Shown here piece after piece: positions 9,471-18,684 of a DNA stretch of 64,000 bases (its first letter is position 1; every line of letters begins with the position of its first letter). Made by a program: the position numbers and the translations under genes. The stretch comes from Marinobacter sp. ANT_B65 (GTDB lineage Bacteria > Pseudomonadota > Gammaproteobacteria > Pseudomonadales > Oleiphilaceae). The stretch spans positions 124,643 to 188,642 of the forward strand of contig NZ_NXGV01000001.1 of assembly GCF_002407605.1 (NCBI RefSeq), given 5' to 3'. The notes under the pieces were generated by a model. It did no database searches. It saw only the letters and a program-made list of their open reading frames with translations, and was not told where the DNA came from.

Positions 9471-10964
9471 ATGAGTAAAGAGATCTTGCTGGTGGTTGAA
9501 GCCGTCTCGAACGAGAAAGGTGTCGAGAAGGAAGTGATTTTCGAGGCGATCGAGTTGGCACTCGCTACCGCTGCCAAAAAGCGTTACGAAGATGAAGAGT
9601 CGGATGTGCGCGTATCCATTGACCGCCGTACCGGTGAGTACGAAACTTTCCGCCGTTGGCTGGTTGTTGATAACGATGCTGTTCCTGCGCTGGGTACCGA
9701 GTTGACGCTTCAGGAGGCAGAAGAAATTGATCCTTCGCTGAAGCCGGGTGACACCTATGAAGAGAAAGCAGAGTCTGTCGCTTTCGGCCGTATTGGCGCT
9801 CAGGCAGCCAAGCAGATTATCTTCCAGAAGGTTCGTGAGGCTGAGCGCAGCAAAATCGTCGACAGCTATCGTGACCGTGTAGGTGAACTGGTTTCGGGTA
9901 CTGTAAAGAAGGTTACCCGCGATAACGTCATAGTCGACCTTGGCGCGAACGCAGAAGCACTGCTGCCCAGAGAGAACCTGATCCCGCGTGAAACCTTCCG
10001 TATGGGTGACCGGGTACGTTCGCTGTTGCTCGAAATCCGCACGGATCACCGTGGTCCGCAGCTTATCCTCAGCCGTTCTGATCCACAGATGCTGGTTGAG
10101 CTGTTTCGCATTGAAGTGCCTGAGATTGCAGAAGAGTTGATTGAAATTCGGGGCGCGGCCCGTGATTGTGGCTCACGGGCAAAGATTGCCGTGAAGACCA
10201 ATGACCGTCGTATTGATCCGGTTGGTGCCTGTGTAGGTATGCGCGGTTCCCGCGTGCAGGCTGTTTCCAATGAACTGGGCGGCGAGCGAGTGGATATCGT
10301 GTTGTGGGATGATAATCCCGCTCAACTGGTTATCAATGCCATGGCGCCGGCGGAAGTTGCATCCATTGTGATGGATGAAGATCGTCATACCATGGAAGTA
10401 GCCGTTGCAGAAGATAATCTGGCGCAGGCTATCGGGCGTAACGGGCAGAACGTGCGCCTGGCTACCGAGCTCACTGGTTGGACACTGAATGTCATGACCG
10501 AAGAGGAAGCCGGCGAGCGCCAGGAGCAGGAGTATAATACTCTGGTTGCACACTTTGTTGCCCATCTCGATGTTGATGAAGAGTTTGCGGGTGTGCTGAT
10601 TGACGAAGGCTTTACTTCTATTGAAGAAGTCGCCTACGTACCCATGGAAGAGATGTTGGCGATTGAAGGTTTTGATGAAGAAACCGTCGGTGAGCTGCGT
10701 CGCCGTGCCAAGGATGTCCTGTTAAATCAGGCCTTGGCCAGTGAAGAAGCCCTGGACGGCTCTGAGCCGGCGGAAGATCTTCTGAGTATGGACGGAATGG
10801 ATCGCACTCTGGCGTTTAAACTCGCAGGAATGGGTGTGCGTACCATGGAAGATCTGGCGGAGCAGTCAGTTGATGACTTGCTTGATATCGAAGGTATGGA
10901 TGAAGAGCGTGCAGGACAGTTGATTATGACCGCACGCGCCCCCTGGTTTGAAGACCAGGCTTAA
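9471..10964 (+). CDS. nusA: Transcription termination/antitermination factor NusA
   Basis: Binds RNA polymerase and nascent RNA to control pausing, termination and rRNA antitermination. The 497-residue product (E. coli 495) has the N-terminal polymerase-binding domain (~1-125), an S1 domain (~135-200), two KH domains ([27 protein letters not shown]), and two C-terminal acidic repeats (~365-420 and ~440-490), as in the enteric protein. ATG 9471 was chosen from the conserved [17 protein letters not shown] start; the frame is open for 11 more codons upstream. Confidence 0.97.
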   Translation: MSKEILLVVEAVSNEKGVEKEVIFEAIELALATAAKKRYEDEESDVRVSIDRRTGEYETFRRWLVVDNDAVPALGTELTLQEAEEIDPSLKPGDTYEEKAESVAFGRIGAQAAKQIIFQKVREAERSKIVDSYRDRVGELVSGTVKKVTRDNVIVDLGANAEALLPRENLIPRETFRMGDRVRSLLLEIRTDHRGPQLILSRSDPQMLVELFRIEVPEIAEELIEIRGAARDCGSRAKIAVKTNDRRIDPVGACVGMRGSRVQAVSNELGGERVDIVLWDDNPAQLVINAMAPAEVASIVMDEDRHTMEVAVAEDNLAQAIGRNGQNVRLATELTGWTLNVMTEEEAGERQEQEYNTLVAHFVAHLDVDEEFAGVLIDEGFTSIEEVAYVPMEEMLAIEGFDEETVGELRRRAKDVLLNQALASEEALDGSEPAEDLLSMDGMDRTLAFKLAGMGVRTMEDLAEQSVDDLLDIEGMDEERAGQLIMTARAPWFEDQA

Positions 10965-10981
10965 TTCGGGAGGAGACCAGT

Positions 10982-13519
10982 ATGGCTGAAGTAACGGTAA
11001 AACAACTGGCCGAAGATGTAGGCGCTCCCGTGGATCGTTTGCTGAAACAGATCGTGGAAGCTGGCCTGAAAGCCCGCTCAGAAAGCGACGCTGTATCCAG
11101 TGATGAGAAGCAGCAGTTGCTGGCTTATCTGAGAAAGACCCACGGTGAAGCAGGCGCTGAGCCGAACAAGATTACTTTGAAGCGTAAAACCACAACCACG
11201 CTCAAGGCTGGTAAAGCCAAGACCGTCAATGTGGAAGTGCGCAAGCGACGCACTTATGTAAAACGTGCGGATCAGGCGCCTGAGGCGGAAGTGGAAGCTC
11301 CGGAAGAGCTTCAGCAGGAAGTGCCGGTAACAGAACAACCCAAGGCAGAGCCAGTCGAGAACACAGAGACTGTGGAGACACCGCAGGTCAGTGCTGAGGC
11401 TGAAGCGCCAAAGGCGGAAGAGCCGGTTGCTGAAGCGGAAGACAAGGCTGAGCCGAAAAAGGCACCTGAGCCAACTCCGGCTCCGGCAGACATGCCTATA
11501 CCGCCGCCAGAGAGCGATGCCAAAGACCGGAAGCCGAAGAAGAAGAAAGAAAAAGTTCGTGAGCGTGGCGAAGAAGTTGAGGATGGCAAGCCCAAGAAAA
11601 AACAGGCTGGTCACCGTGGTCCACGTGGTCGTACTGCAGATGAGCCGCTGGTTATCTCGGAAGATGATGACAGCACATTACGTAAGCCACTGCGTGCGAA
11701 AAAGAAACCCAAAGAGAAGCGTCATGGCTTCGAGAGGCCGACCAAACCAATGGTCAGAGAAGTAGAAGTTCCAGAAATTATTACCGTTGGCGATCTAGCC
11801 CAGCGGATGGCCGTCAAATCCGGTGATGTCATCAAGACTTTGATGGGCATGGGCGTGATGGCAACTATTAACCAGGCGCTGGACCAGGCGACATCGACTC
11901 TGGTCGTTGAAGAGTTGGGCCACAAAGCCAAGCCCATCAGTGATGATGCCTTTGAAGAAGGCGTGCTCAGCGAATTCAACGTTGAGGGTAAGGTAAAGGC
12001 CAAGCGTGCACCGGTTGTAAGTGTAATGGGGCATGTTGACCACGGTAAGACATCACTGCTGGACTACATTCGCCGCACCAAGGTTGCCTCGGGAGAATCC
12101 GGTGGCATTACCCAGCATATCGGTGCGTACCATGTAGAAACTGATCACGGTATGATTTCGTTCCTGGACACCCCTGGCCACGCGGCTTTTACCGCGATGC
12201 GCGCCCGTGGAGCCCAGTGCACCGACATAGTGATCCTGGTGGTAGCGTCTGACGATGGCGTTATGCCGCAAACCAAAGAAGCGGTTGAACATGCCCGCTC
12301 TGCCGGTGTTCCTATCGTTGTCGCTATTACCAAAATGGACAAGGAACAGGCAGACCCTGACCGTGTGAAGAACGAGTTGGCGGCGATTGAGGTTATCCCT
12401 GAAGACTGGGGCGGTGACATTCAGTTTGTTCCTATCTCTGCTCACACAGGTGAAGGCGTCGACAATCTGCTGGAAGCCGTATTGCTACAGGCAGAGATTC
12501 TTGAGTTGCAGGCTTCGCCTGACGCGCCGGCACAAGGTGTTGTGGTTGAGTCCAGTCTTGAGCGCGGCCGTGGTTCTGTAGCCACAGTGCTTGTTCAGAA
12601 TGGTACCTTGCGCCAGGGCGATATGGTTGTTGCAGGCTCATACTTCGGTAAAGTCCGCGCGATGACCGATGAAGCAGGTAAACAGGTTAAAGAAGCCGGG
12701 CCGTCTATTCCGGTCGAGGTTCTTGGTCTGAATGGTACGCCAAATGCCGGCGATGAGTTCTTTGCTGTAGCCGACGAGCGCAAGGCAAAAGAACTGGCTG
12801 AATTCCGCCATATTCGTGAACGCGAGCAGCGTTTGCAGCGCCAGCAGGCAGCCAAGCTGGAGAACCTGTTCGAGAACATGGGTAAGGACGAGGTCAAAAC
12901 CCTCAACGTTGTTCTTAAAACAGATGTTCGCGGTTCGCTGGAAGCTATTACCAAGTCGCTGATGGATCTGGGTAACGATGAAGTTCAGGTCAAGATTGTG
13001 TCCTCTGGTGTTGGTGGTATTGCCGAGACAGACGTAAGTCTTGCCATGGCGACAGGCGCGGTTATTTTTGGTTTCAATGTGCGCGCCGATACTGCCTCCA
13101 AGCGTCTTGTGGAGCAGGAAGGTCTGGATCTGCGTTACTACAGCATCATCTACAACCTGCTGGACGATGTTAAAGCAGCGCTGACTGGCATGCTGGCACC
13201 TGAATTCCGCGAAGACATCATAGGTATTGCCGACGTTCGCGATGTGTTCCGTTCACCGAAGTTTGGCCAGGTTGCAGGCTGTATGGTGATTGAAGGCAAC
13301 GTATATCGGAACAAGCCGATTCGGGTACTGCGCGACAACGTGGTTATCTTCGAGGGCGAGCTGGAATCCCTGCGTCGCTTTAAAGACGACGTTCCTGAAG
13401 TCCGTAATGGCATGGAATGTGGTATCGGGGTTAAAGGCTATGACGTGAAGGTTGGCGACCAGATCGAAGTCTTCGATCGTGTCAGAGTCGAGCGTAAACT
13501 CGAATCTACGGGGGCCTGA
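10982..13519 (+). CDS. infB: Translation initiation factor IF-2
   Basis: GTPase that brings fMet-tRNA to the 30S subunit and promotes subunit joining. The 845-residue product has the small IF2-N domain ([20 protein letters not shown]), a long charged linker rich in Glu, Lys, Pro and Ala (residues ~100-250), a second N-terminal subdomain, the G domain with G1 GHVDHGKT (350-357), G3 DTPGH and G4 TKMD, then the C-terminal domains. The linker accounts for much of the length difference from E. coli (890). Internal starts that give shorter isoforms in enteric bacteria were not identified here. The stop overlaps the rbfA ATG. Confidence 0.97.
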   Translation: MAEVTVKQLAEDVGAPVDRLLKQIVEAGLKARSESDAVSSDEKQQLLAYLRKTHGEAGAEPNKITLKRKTTTTLKAGKAKTVNVEVRKRRTYVKRADQAPEAEVEAPEELQQEVPVTEQPKAEPVENTETVETPQVSAEAEAPKAEEPVAEAEDKAEPKKAPEPTPAPADMPIPPPESDAKDRKPKKKKEKVRERGEEVEDGKPKKKQAGHRGPRGRTADEPLVISEDDDSTLRKPLRAKKKPKEKRHGFERPTKPMVREVEVPEIITVGDLAQRMAVKSGDVIKTLMGMGVMATINQALDQATSTLVVEELGHKAKPISDDAFEEGVLSEFNVEGKVKAKRAPVVSVMGHVDHGKTSLLDYIRRTKVASGESGGITQHIGAYHVETDHGMISFLDTPGHAAFTAMRARGAQCTDIVILVVASDDGVMPQTKEAVEHARSAGVPIVVAITKMDKEQADPDRVKNELAAIEVIPEDWGGDIQFVPISAHTGEGVDNLLEAVLLQAEILELQASPDAPAQGVVVESSLERGRGSVATVLVQNGTLRQGDMVVAGSYFGKVRAMTDEAGKQVKEAGPSIPVEVLGLNGTPNAGDEFFAVADERKAKELAEFRHIREREQRLQRQQAAKLENLFENMGKDEVKTLNVVLKTDVRGSLEAITKSLMDLGNDEVQVKIVSSGVGGIAETDVSLAMATGAVIFGFNVRADTASKRLVEQEGLDLRYYSIIYNLLDDVKAALTGMLAPEFREDIIGIADVRDVFRSPKFGQVAGCMVIEGNVYRNKPIRVLRDNVVIFEGELESLRRFKDDVPEVRNGMECGIGVKGYDVKVGDQIEVFDRVRVERKLESTGA

Positions 13520-13941
13520 TGCCTAGAGAGTTCAGTCGTATTGATCGCATCGGCGATCAGATGCAGCGTGAGCTTGCTCAGCTGATTCAGCGTGAGGTCA
13601 AGGATCCACGGCTGGGGATGGTAACTGTCAATGCAGTCAAGGTCAGTCGCGACCTTGGCTACGCTGACATCTATGTCTCTTTGCTGTCCACTGAGGAGCT
13701 CACTGCTGAGTCCCCGGAGGTGAAGGATTCGATTTCGGTGCTGAACAAGGCTGCAGGGTTCCTTCGTGGTCAGGTTGGCCGGGCCATGAAACTGCGGGTT
13801 ATACCCCAGTTGCGGTTCCACTTTGATGCCCTTCAGGGTTACAGTCGCAGAATGGATAGTCTGATCCGTGAAGCAGTGGGTGATAAGCCAGCTGTTAAAA
13901 CGGAAGATGACAACCAGAGTGATCCGGAGTCGAACGCTTGA
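13519..13941 (+). CDS. rbfA: Ribosome-binding factor A
   Basis: KH-like protein that binds the 30S subunit during late 16S rRNA maturation and cold adaptation. The 140-residue product has the typical start ([20 protein letters not shown]), the DPRLGMVTV segment and the C-terminal RIPQLRF-like stretch ([11 protein letters not shown]), followed by a ~25-residue polar tail. Its ATG overlaps the infB stop by one base and its stop overlaps the truB TTG start, indicating translational coupling along the operon. Confidence 0.95.
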   Translation: MPREFSRIDRIGDQMQRELAQLIQREVKDPRLGMVTVNAVKVSRDLGYADIYVSLLSTEELTAESPEVKDSISVLNKAAGFLRGQVGRAMKLRVIPQLRFHFDALQGYSRRMDSLIREAVGDKPAVKTEDDNQSDPESNA

Positions 13942-14867
13942 GTCGCAGACGTAAGGGCCGTGAAGTCAATGGCATTCTGGTCATCGACAAGCCGATGGGC
14001 ATTACATCCAACGGTATTCTGCAAGAGGTCAAACGTCTGTATGGTGCCGCCAAGGCTGGCCATACGGGCGCCCTCGATCCGCTGGCAACGGGAGTCTTGC
14101 CCCTTTGCTTTGGTGAGGCGACAAAGTTCTCACAGATGATGCTGGACAGCGACAAGGCATATGTCGCTACAGCCCGGCTCGGTGAACGCACCGAAACCGG
14201 CGATAGTGAAGGCTCTGTTGTTGCCACAAAGCCAGTCCCGGAAGGTCTCGTGCCAGAAGTGCTCGAACCGATACTCGAGAAATTCCGTGGCAATATTCAG
14301 CAAGTTCCCTCCATGTATTCTGCGCTTAAACACAACGGTCGTCCGCTATACGAATATGCCCGTGAAGGCATTGAGATAGAGCGACCGGCGCGTCCGGTAA
14401 CCATTTACGATCTCCAGCTCCTCGATGTGCGGGAAAACGAAATGGATATCGCAGTGAAGTGCACCAAAGGTACGTACATTCGCTCACTCGTCGAAGATAT
14501 CGGCGAAGCACTGGGGTGCGGAGCTCATGTTATTGCGTTGAGGCGCACGTTGGCAGCAGGGTTTACTCTCGCTGATGCCCATGCGGTGCCTGATCTTGAA
14601 GCAATACGTGATCGTGGAGAAAGCCTGGATGGCTTATTGGTTGCGCCTGATGCTGCTCTCTCGATGTTCCCTGAGCACCGCCTGTCGGGCCAGCCTTTGG
14701 TGTCGATATTGAATGGACAACCGGTTAGAATACCGGGTCTGGCTTATGAAGGTTTCGTACGCATTTATGGCAACGAAGGTTTTGTAGGACTCGCAGAAGC
14801 AATGCCTGAAGGCGAGGAAACCAGATTGGTGCCTCGTCGGCTGGTAAGTGACAGTGGTAAACGTTAG
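13938..14867 (+). CDS. truB: tRNA pseudouridine(55) synthase TruB
   Basis: Makes pseudouridine 55 in the T loop of tRNAs. The 309-residue product carries the catalytic motif [12 protein letters not shown] with Asp47, the KxxxTGExT-like region [18 protein letters not shown]-type motif as [15 protein letters not shown], and a C-terminal PUA-like domain. The start is TTG at 13938, inside the rbfA stop region (TTGA), with protein sequence [20 protein letters not shown] matching the family N-terminus. Confidence 0.95.
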   Translation: MSRRRKGREVNGILVIDKPMGITSNGILQEVKRLYGAAKAGHTGALDPLATGVLPLCFGEATKFSQMMLDSDKAYVATARLGERTETGDSEGSVVATKPVPEGLVPEVLEPILEKFRGNIQQVPSMYSALKHNGRPLYEYAREGIEIERPARPVTIYDLQLLDVRENEMDIAVKCTKGTYIRSLVEDIGEALGCGAHVIALRRTLAAGFTLADAHAVPDLEAIRDRGESLDGLLVAPDAALSMFPEHRLSGQPLVSILNGQPVRIPGLAYEGFVRIYGNEGFVGLAEAMPEGEETRLVPRRLVSDSGKR

Positions 14868-14944
14868 GTAAGCCACTGTATAGCCGGGCTGTAGAGATGC
14901 GCGGTTCGGCCGGATTTGACAGCATCGCAAACATGAGGTGAGTT

Positions 14945-15214
14945 ATGGCACTTTCTGCCAATGAAAAAGCACAAATCGTTCAAGACTATCAGCAAGCTGA
15001 TGGAGATACTGGTTCCCCGGAAGTGCAGGTTGCACTGCTGAGCGCCAACATCAACAAGCTGCAGGATCATTTCAAGGTTAACAAGCAGGATCATCATTCC
15101 CGCCGTGGCCTGATCCGGATGGTAAACCAGCGTCGTAAACTGCTGGACTACCTCCGTCGGAAAAATGGCGATCGTTACCTGGAGCTGATCAAGCGCCTGG
15201 GTCTGCGTCGTTAA
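14945..15214 (+). CDS. rpsO: 30S ribosomal protein S15
   Basis: Primary 16S rRNA-binding protein of the small subunit platform. The 89-residue product has the full family length and motifs ([37 protein letters not shown]). A ribosome binding site GAGGTGAGTT precedes ATG 14945. It lies 77 bases after truB and is followed by a terminator and then pnp, the same order as in E. coli. Confidence 0.97.
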   Translation: MALSANEKAQIVQDYQQADGDTGSPEVQVALLSANINKLQDHFKVNKQDHHSRRGLIRMVNQRRKLLDYLRRKNGDRYLELIKRLGLRR

Positions 15215-15271
15215 ATCCGGTCTTATACGACCTGACGGCTGTTCTGGTATTGCACCGGTGGCAGCCACCAG

Positions 15272-15310
15272 CCGGCGGGTTCCTGAAGGGGCCTGCCGGT
15301 TGTGTTTTTT
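15272..15310 (+). terminator. Terminator after rpsO
   Basis: CCGGCGGG (15272-15279) pairs with CCTGCCGG (15292-15299, one G:U), followed by TTGTGTTTTTT. It separates rpsO from the pnp leader and probably allows partial readthrough, as at the E. coli rpsO-pnp junction. Confidence 0.8.
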
Positions 15311-15375
15311 ATCACCGCATTGATTATTCAGTGAATCTGAGATTTCCTGTTGGATTGGAAAGCTGAAATTGATAG

Positions 15376-15448
15376 CAGGTTGTTGAAAGCCCGGGCGGTA
15401 CGCAATTGCAGCGTACCAGTTGCCTGGCCGGGGTTTTACAACAGCCTG
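15376..15448 (+). promoter_or_regulatory. Long hairpin in the pnp leader, likely RNase III target
   Basis: The outer arms CAGGTTGTTG (15376-15385) and CAACAGCCTG (15439-15448) pair with one G:U. A middle stem AAAGCCCGG with CCGGGGTTT follows, and the apex is a perfect 7-bp stem GGTACGC/GCGTACC (15397-15403 with 15411-15417). A long leader hairpin is the known RNase III cleavage site that starts PNPase autoregulation in E. coli; the same role here is inferred from position and shape. The rest of the 304-base rpsO-pnp gap holds the rpsO terminator and no gene. Confidence 0.7.
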
Positions 15449-15518
15449 TTAGCTTTCAGGCAGGGCACTTTCAGAGTCACACTTCAATCATTCTGAATAG
15501 ATAACGCAGGAGTTCGTT

Positions 15519-17639
15519 GTGGATCTGCAACCGCGTAAAAAATCATTTGAACTGGGTGGCGAAACCGTCACTCTGGAAACGGGCCGTATTGCCCGCCAGG
15601 CTACGGGTTCCGTTCTGGTCACCATTGGTGATATTTCGGTTCTGGGTACCGTGGTTGGTGCCAAGGAAGCCAAGCCGGGTCAGCCGTTTTTTCCGCTGAC
15701 CGTTAACTACTTCGAAAAAACCTATGCCGTTGGTAAAATCCCGGGTGGTTTCTTCAAGCGTGAAGGCCGCCCCTCCGAGAAAGAAACGCTTACATCCCGC
15801 CTGATCGACCGTCCGATTCGTCCGCTGTTCCCGAATGGCTACATGAACGAGACTCAGGTTATCTGTACGGTTATGTCGTCCAGTAAGCAACAGGACCCGG
15901 ATATCGCTGCCATGCTGGCTGCTTCTGCTGCCTTGGCCATTTCCGGTATTCCTTTTGACGGCCCTATCGGCGCCTGTCGTGTTGGTTACACCAACGAGAA
16001 GGGTTACTTCGTAAACCCGAGTTTTGAAGATCTGAAGACGTCTTTGCTGGATATGGTCGTTGCCGGAACTGATGAAGCGGTTCTGATGGTTGAATCCGAA
16101 GCCAAAGGCCTGACTGAAGACCAGATGCTGGGTGGTGTTCTGTTTGCGCACCAGGAAATGCAGACTGCTGTTACAGCGATCAAGGAATTTGCCGCTGAAA
16201 ATGGCAAGGCCCGTTGGGACTGGCAGGCACCTGCTGAAAACACTGAATTGCTGGGCGCGATCAAGTCTGAGTTTGCCGGGGCTATCGAAGAAGCCTACGG
16301 AATTCATGACAAGATGGCCCGCTATGCCCGTCTTGGCGAAATCAAAACGGCTGCTGTTGAGAAACTGGCAGGCGAAGAGGAAGCCCAGCCTTCCGCTGAT
16401 GATGTTAAAAAGAACTTTGCAAAAATCGAAAAGTCGGTTGTTCGCCAGCAGGTTATCGATGGTAAGCCGCGTATCGACGGTCGCGACAACAAAACAGTCC
16501 GTCCGATCGAAATTGAAGTTGGTATTCTGCCGAGTGTTCACGGGTCTGCACTGTTTACCCGTGGAGAAACCCAGGCGATTGTTACCACGACTCTGGGTAC
16601 TTCCCGTGACGTTCAGACAATTGACGCTCTGGAAGGCGAGCGCAAGGATCCGTTCCTGTTCCATTACAACTTCCCTCCATACTCCGTAGGTGAAGCTGGC
16701 CGTGTCGGTACTCCTGGTCGCCGTGAAGTAGGTCACGGTCGTCTGGCGAAGCGCGGCGTGATGGCGGTTATGCCGACCATGGAAGAGTTCCCGTATGCTA
16801 TTCGTGCGGTTTCCGAGATTACTGAATCCAATGGCTCCAGCTCCATGGCGTCTGTCTGTGGTTCAAGTCTGGCGCTGATGGATGCCGGTGTTCCTTTGAA
16901 GGCCCCGGTAGCCGGTATCGCCATGGGTCTGGTCAAGGAAGGCGACAAGTTTGCGATCCTGACTGACATTCTTGGTGATGAAGATCATCTGGGTGACATG
17001 GATTTCAAGGTTGCCGGTACCAAAGACGGTGTGACCGCACTGCAAATGGATATCAAGATCCAGGGTATTACCGACGAGATCATGGAACTTGCTCTGGAAC
17101 AGGCTCACGCAGCGCGTCAGCATATTCTGGGTGAGATGAACAAGGTTATCTCTGTATCGCGGACTGAGCTTTCACCGCGCGCTCCGAGCATCACAGCTAT
17201 CAAGATCAACCCAGAGAAGATCCGTGACGTTATCGGTAAGGGCGGTTCCATGATCCGTTCTATCTGTGACGAGACCGGCGCTTCTATTGATCTTGATGAC
17301 GACGGTAACGTGAAGATTTATGCAGATAACCAGGAAGCAGCCCAGGCGGCGGTTAACCGGGTTAAGGAAATCACTGCAGAAATCGAAGTGGGTGCTATCT
17401 ACAAAGGTCGCGTTGAGCGCATTGTGGACTTTGGTGCTTTTGTTAACATCCTGCCTGGCAAGGATGGTCTGGTGCACATTTCCCAGATCTCTGATCGCCG
17501 GATCGAGAACGTGACTGACGAGCTGAGTGAAGGTCAGGAAGTTCTGGTCAAGGTTCTGGATGTGGACAACCGTGGTCGTGTGAAGCTGTCTATGAAGGAA
17601 GTCAAAGAAGGCGAGCAGCCGACGGACTTTTCTGACTGA
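15519..17639 (+). CDS. pnp: Polyribonucleotide nucleotidyltransferase (PNPase)
   Basis: Trimeric 3'-5' phosphorolytic exonuclease of mRNA decay and a degradosome component. The 706-residue product has the first RNase PH domain (with [13 protein letters not shown] and [13 protein letters not shown]), the helical linker, the second RNase PH core ([44 protein letters not shown]), a KH domain ([18 protein letters not shown]) and an S1 domain ([20 protein letters not shown]). The start is GTG at 15519 with AGGAG six bases upstream; a TTG two bases earlier is in another frame. The leader hairpin suggests autoregulation. Confidence 0.97.
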   Translation: MDLQPRKKSFELGGETVTLETGRIARQATGSVLVTIGDISVLGTVVGAKEAKPGQPFFPLTVNYFEKTYAVGKIPGGFFKREGRPSEKETLTSRLIDRPIRPLFPNGYMNETQVICTVMSSSKQQDPDIAAMLAASAALAISGIPFDGPIGACRVGYTNEKGYFVNPSFEDLKTSLLDMVVAGTDEAVLMVESEAKGLTEDQMLGGVLFAHQEMQTAVTAIKEFAAENGKARWDWQAPAENTELLGAIKSEFAGAIEEAYGIHDKMARYARLGEIKTAAVEKLAGEEEAQPSADDVKKNFAKIEKSVVRQQVIDGKPRIDGRDNKTVRPIEIEVGILPSVHGSALFTRGETQAIVTTTLGTSRDVQTIDALEGERKDPFLFHYNFPPYSVGEAGRVGTPGRREVGHGRLAKRGVMAVMPTMEEFPYAIRAVSEITESNGSSSMASVCGSSLALMDAGVPLKAPVAGIAMGLVKEGDKFAILTDILGDEDHLGDMDFKVAGTKDGVTALQMDIKIQGITDEIMELALEQAHAARQHILGEMNKVISVSRTELSPRAPSITAIKINPEKIRDVIGKGGSMIRSICDETGASIDLDDDGNVKIYADNQEAAQAAVNRVKEITAEIEVGAIYKGRVERIVDFGAFVNILPGKDGLVHISQISDRRIENVTDELSEGQEVLVKVLDVDNRGRVKLSMKEVKEGEQPTDFSD

Positions 17640-17657
17640 TAGCTAGCAGCTACTGAA

Positions 17658-17690
17658 AACCCGCCTTTCCTCTGGATTGGCGGGTTTTTT
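17658..17690 (+). terminator. Rho-independent terminator after pnp
   Basis: AACCCGCC pairs with GGCGGGTT around a 13-base loop, with six T following. It ends the translation cluster. Confidence 0.88.
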
Positions 17691-17729
17691 GTTTTCTGGC
17701 CTTTAGCCTTGAGGTAACAGGTATCGGGT

Positions 17730-17812
17730 AGGGCTTTTCAAAACACGCTGTGAATACTTCCCTGTACGCTTGGCTCCGCCATCCATGGCTACGCACAGTT
17801 TTGAACAGCCCT
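17730..17812. repeat. Structured intergenic repeat, copy 1
   Basis: An 83-base nested inverted repeat. Outer arms AGGGCTTTTCAAAAC (17730-17744) and GTTTTGAACAGCCCT (17798-17812) pair with one mismatch. Inside is a short hairpin GCCAT-CC-ATGGC (17778-17789). Read on the - strand, the interior GCCATGGATGGC, then AGCCAAGCG, ACA, GGA and AGCG matches the element at 53972-54043, which has different outer arms. It lies between the convergent pnp and lipoprotein hydrolase genes. Confidence 0.7.
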
Positions 17813-17836
17813 CCCCAATACCCGCCGCCTGTAAGC

Positions 17837-18682
17837 CTAGTTCCTCCCCAGAAAATCCAGCACGGCGTCTCTATAGGCAGGAATTATGAACGTGGCCGCG
17901 TGGGGCGTATCCGTTTGCAGGAATTCTTTCGGTTCAGCGGCAGCTTCATAAAGTGCCTGGCCGTGGTGGAAGGGGATGATGCCGTCGCGGACACTGTGGA
18001 TGATCATAACGGGTACGGGGCTGATGCTGGCAATCAGGTCTATACCTTCGTATTCGTCTGGAATTGTCCAGCTCAGGGGGGCCTGGAGAGCCCAGGTGAG
18101 CCAGAAGCTGTCCAGTTTTTCCCGGGCTATGCCGCGGAAGCCGGAGAAGGTTCCATCGAGGATGACGCCGGTGAGTTCCGGTGTCTCACCCCTTTTTTCC
18201 CATTCGCTGGCGAGTGCCAGGCCCAGGGCCCCACCAAGGCTCTGGCCGAGAAGGAATACCGGCTTATCTTTTGTGTCAGGTTCAATGACCAGCCAGCGCA
18301 GGCCGGTTTCAGCGTCGTGAAGGGCACCTTCTATGTCCGGGGCGCCAGAGGATTCGCCATAGCCCCGGTAGTCGATGGTGAAGACGTTGTAGCCTTCAGC
18401 AGGCAACCAGGCGATGTTGAGAAGGTGGCTGCTGATGTTCTGGGCATTGCCGTGCAGGAAGTAAACTGTTCCCAGTGGCTCGCTTTCAGCGGGTAGCCAC
18501 CAGCCGTGCAGCGTTTCTCCATCTGCAGTGTCGAGGTAGACGTTTTCGTATGTCAGGTTAAGGCGGTCCGGAGTTATATAAGTGGTTCTGTCCGGATAGA
18601 AAAACAGACTGCTGCAGCCGCTCTGCAGCAGTACGGTAGCTATGAGAAGCAGAGCCAGTGAGCCAGTTTTCAGCCTGGGCAT
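17837..18682 (-). CDS. Lipoprotein alpha/beta hydrolase
   Basis: Probably a serine hydrolase anchored in the envelope; the substrate is unknown. A lipoprotein signal ends in the lipobox LQSGC with Cys23, followed by SSLFFYPDR. The alpha/beta-hydrolase core shows HGN (oxyanion region), DYRGYGES, the nucleophile elbow GQSLGG (Ser148), and candidate Asp (HSVRDGIIPF) and His (DTPHAATF). This resembles the BEM46/ABHD13-like group. The ATG at 18682 was chosen because it begins three bases after the upstream stop and gives a clean signal peptide; ATG 18715 would overlap the upstream gene and add 11 residues. Likely cotranscribed with the DUF4105 gene. Confidence 0.85.
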   Translation of the reverse strand: MPRLKTGSLALLLIATVLLQSGCSSLFFYPDRTTYITPDRLNLTYENVYLDTADGETLHGWWLPAESEPLGTVYFLHGNAQNISSHLLNIAWLPAEGYNVFTIDYRGYGESSGAPDIEGALHDAETGLRWLVIEPDTKDKPVFLLGQSLGGALGLALASEWEKRGETPELTGVILDGTFSGFRGIAREKLDSFWLTWALQAPLSWTIPDEYEGIDLIASISPVPVMIIHSVRDGIIPFHHGQALYEAAAEPKEFLQTDTPHAATFIIPAYRDAVLDFLGRN

Positions 18683-18684
18683 TT

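Noticed and set aside
14916..14921. A perfect TTGACA just before rpsO as a possible promoter
   Set aside because: The matching -10 position would fall on the ribosome binding site next to the start codon, so it cannot serve rpsO.
15543..16736. A 397-codon - strand frame opposite pnp
   Set aside because: Shadow of the pnp coding sequence with no start signals.
17750..18496. A 248-codon + strand frame opposite the lipoprotein hydrolase
   Set aside because: The - strand product has a lipobox and a complete hydrolase motif set, while the + strand frame begins inside the intergenic repeat and matches nothing.
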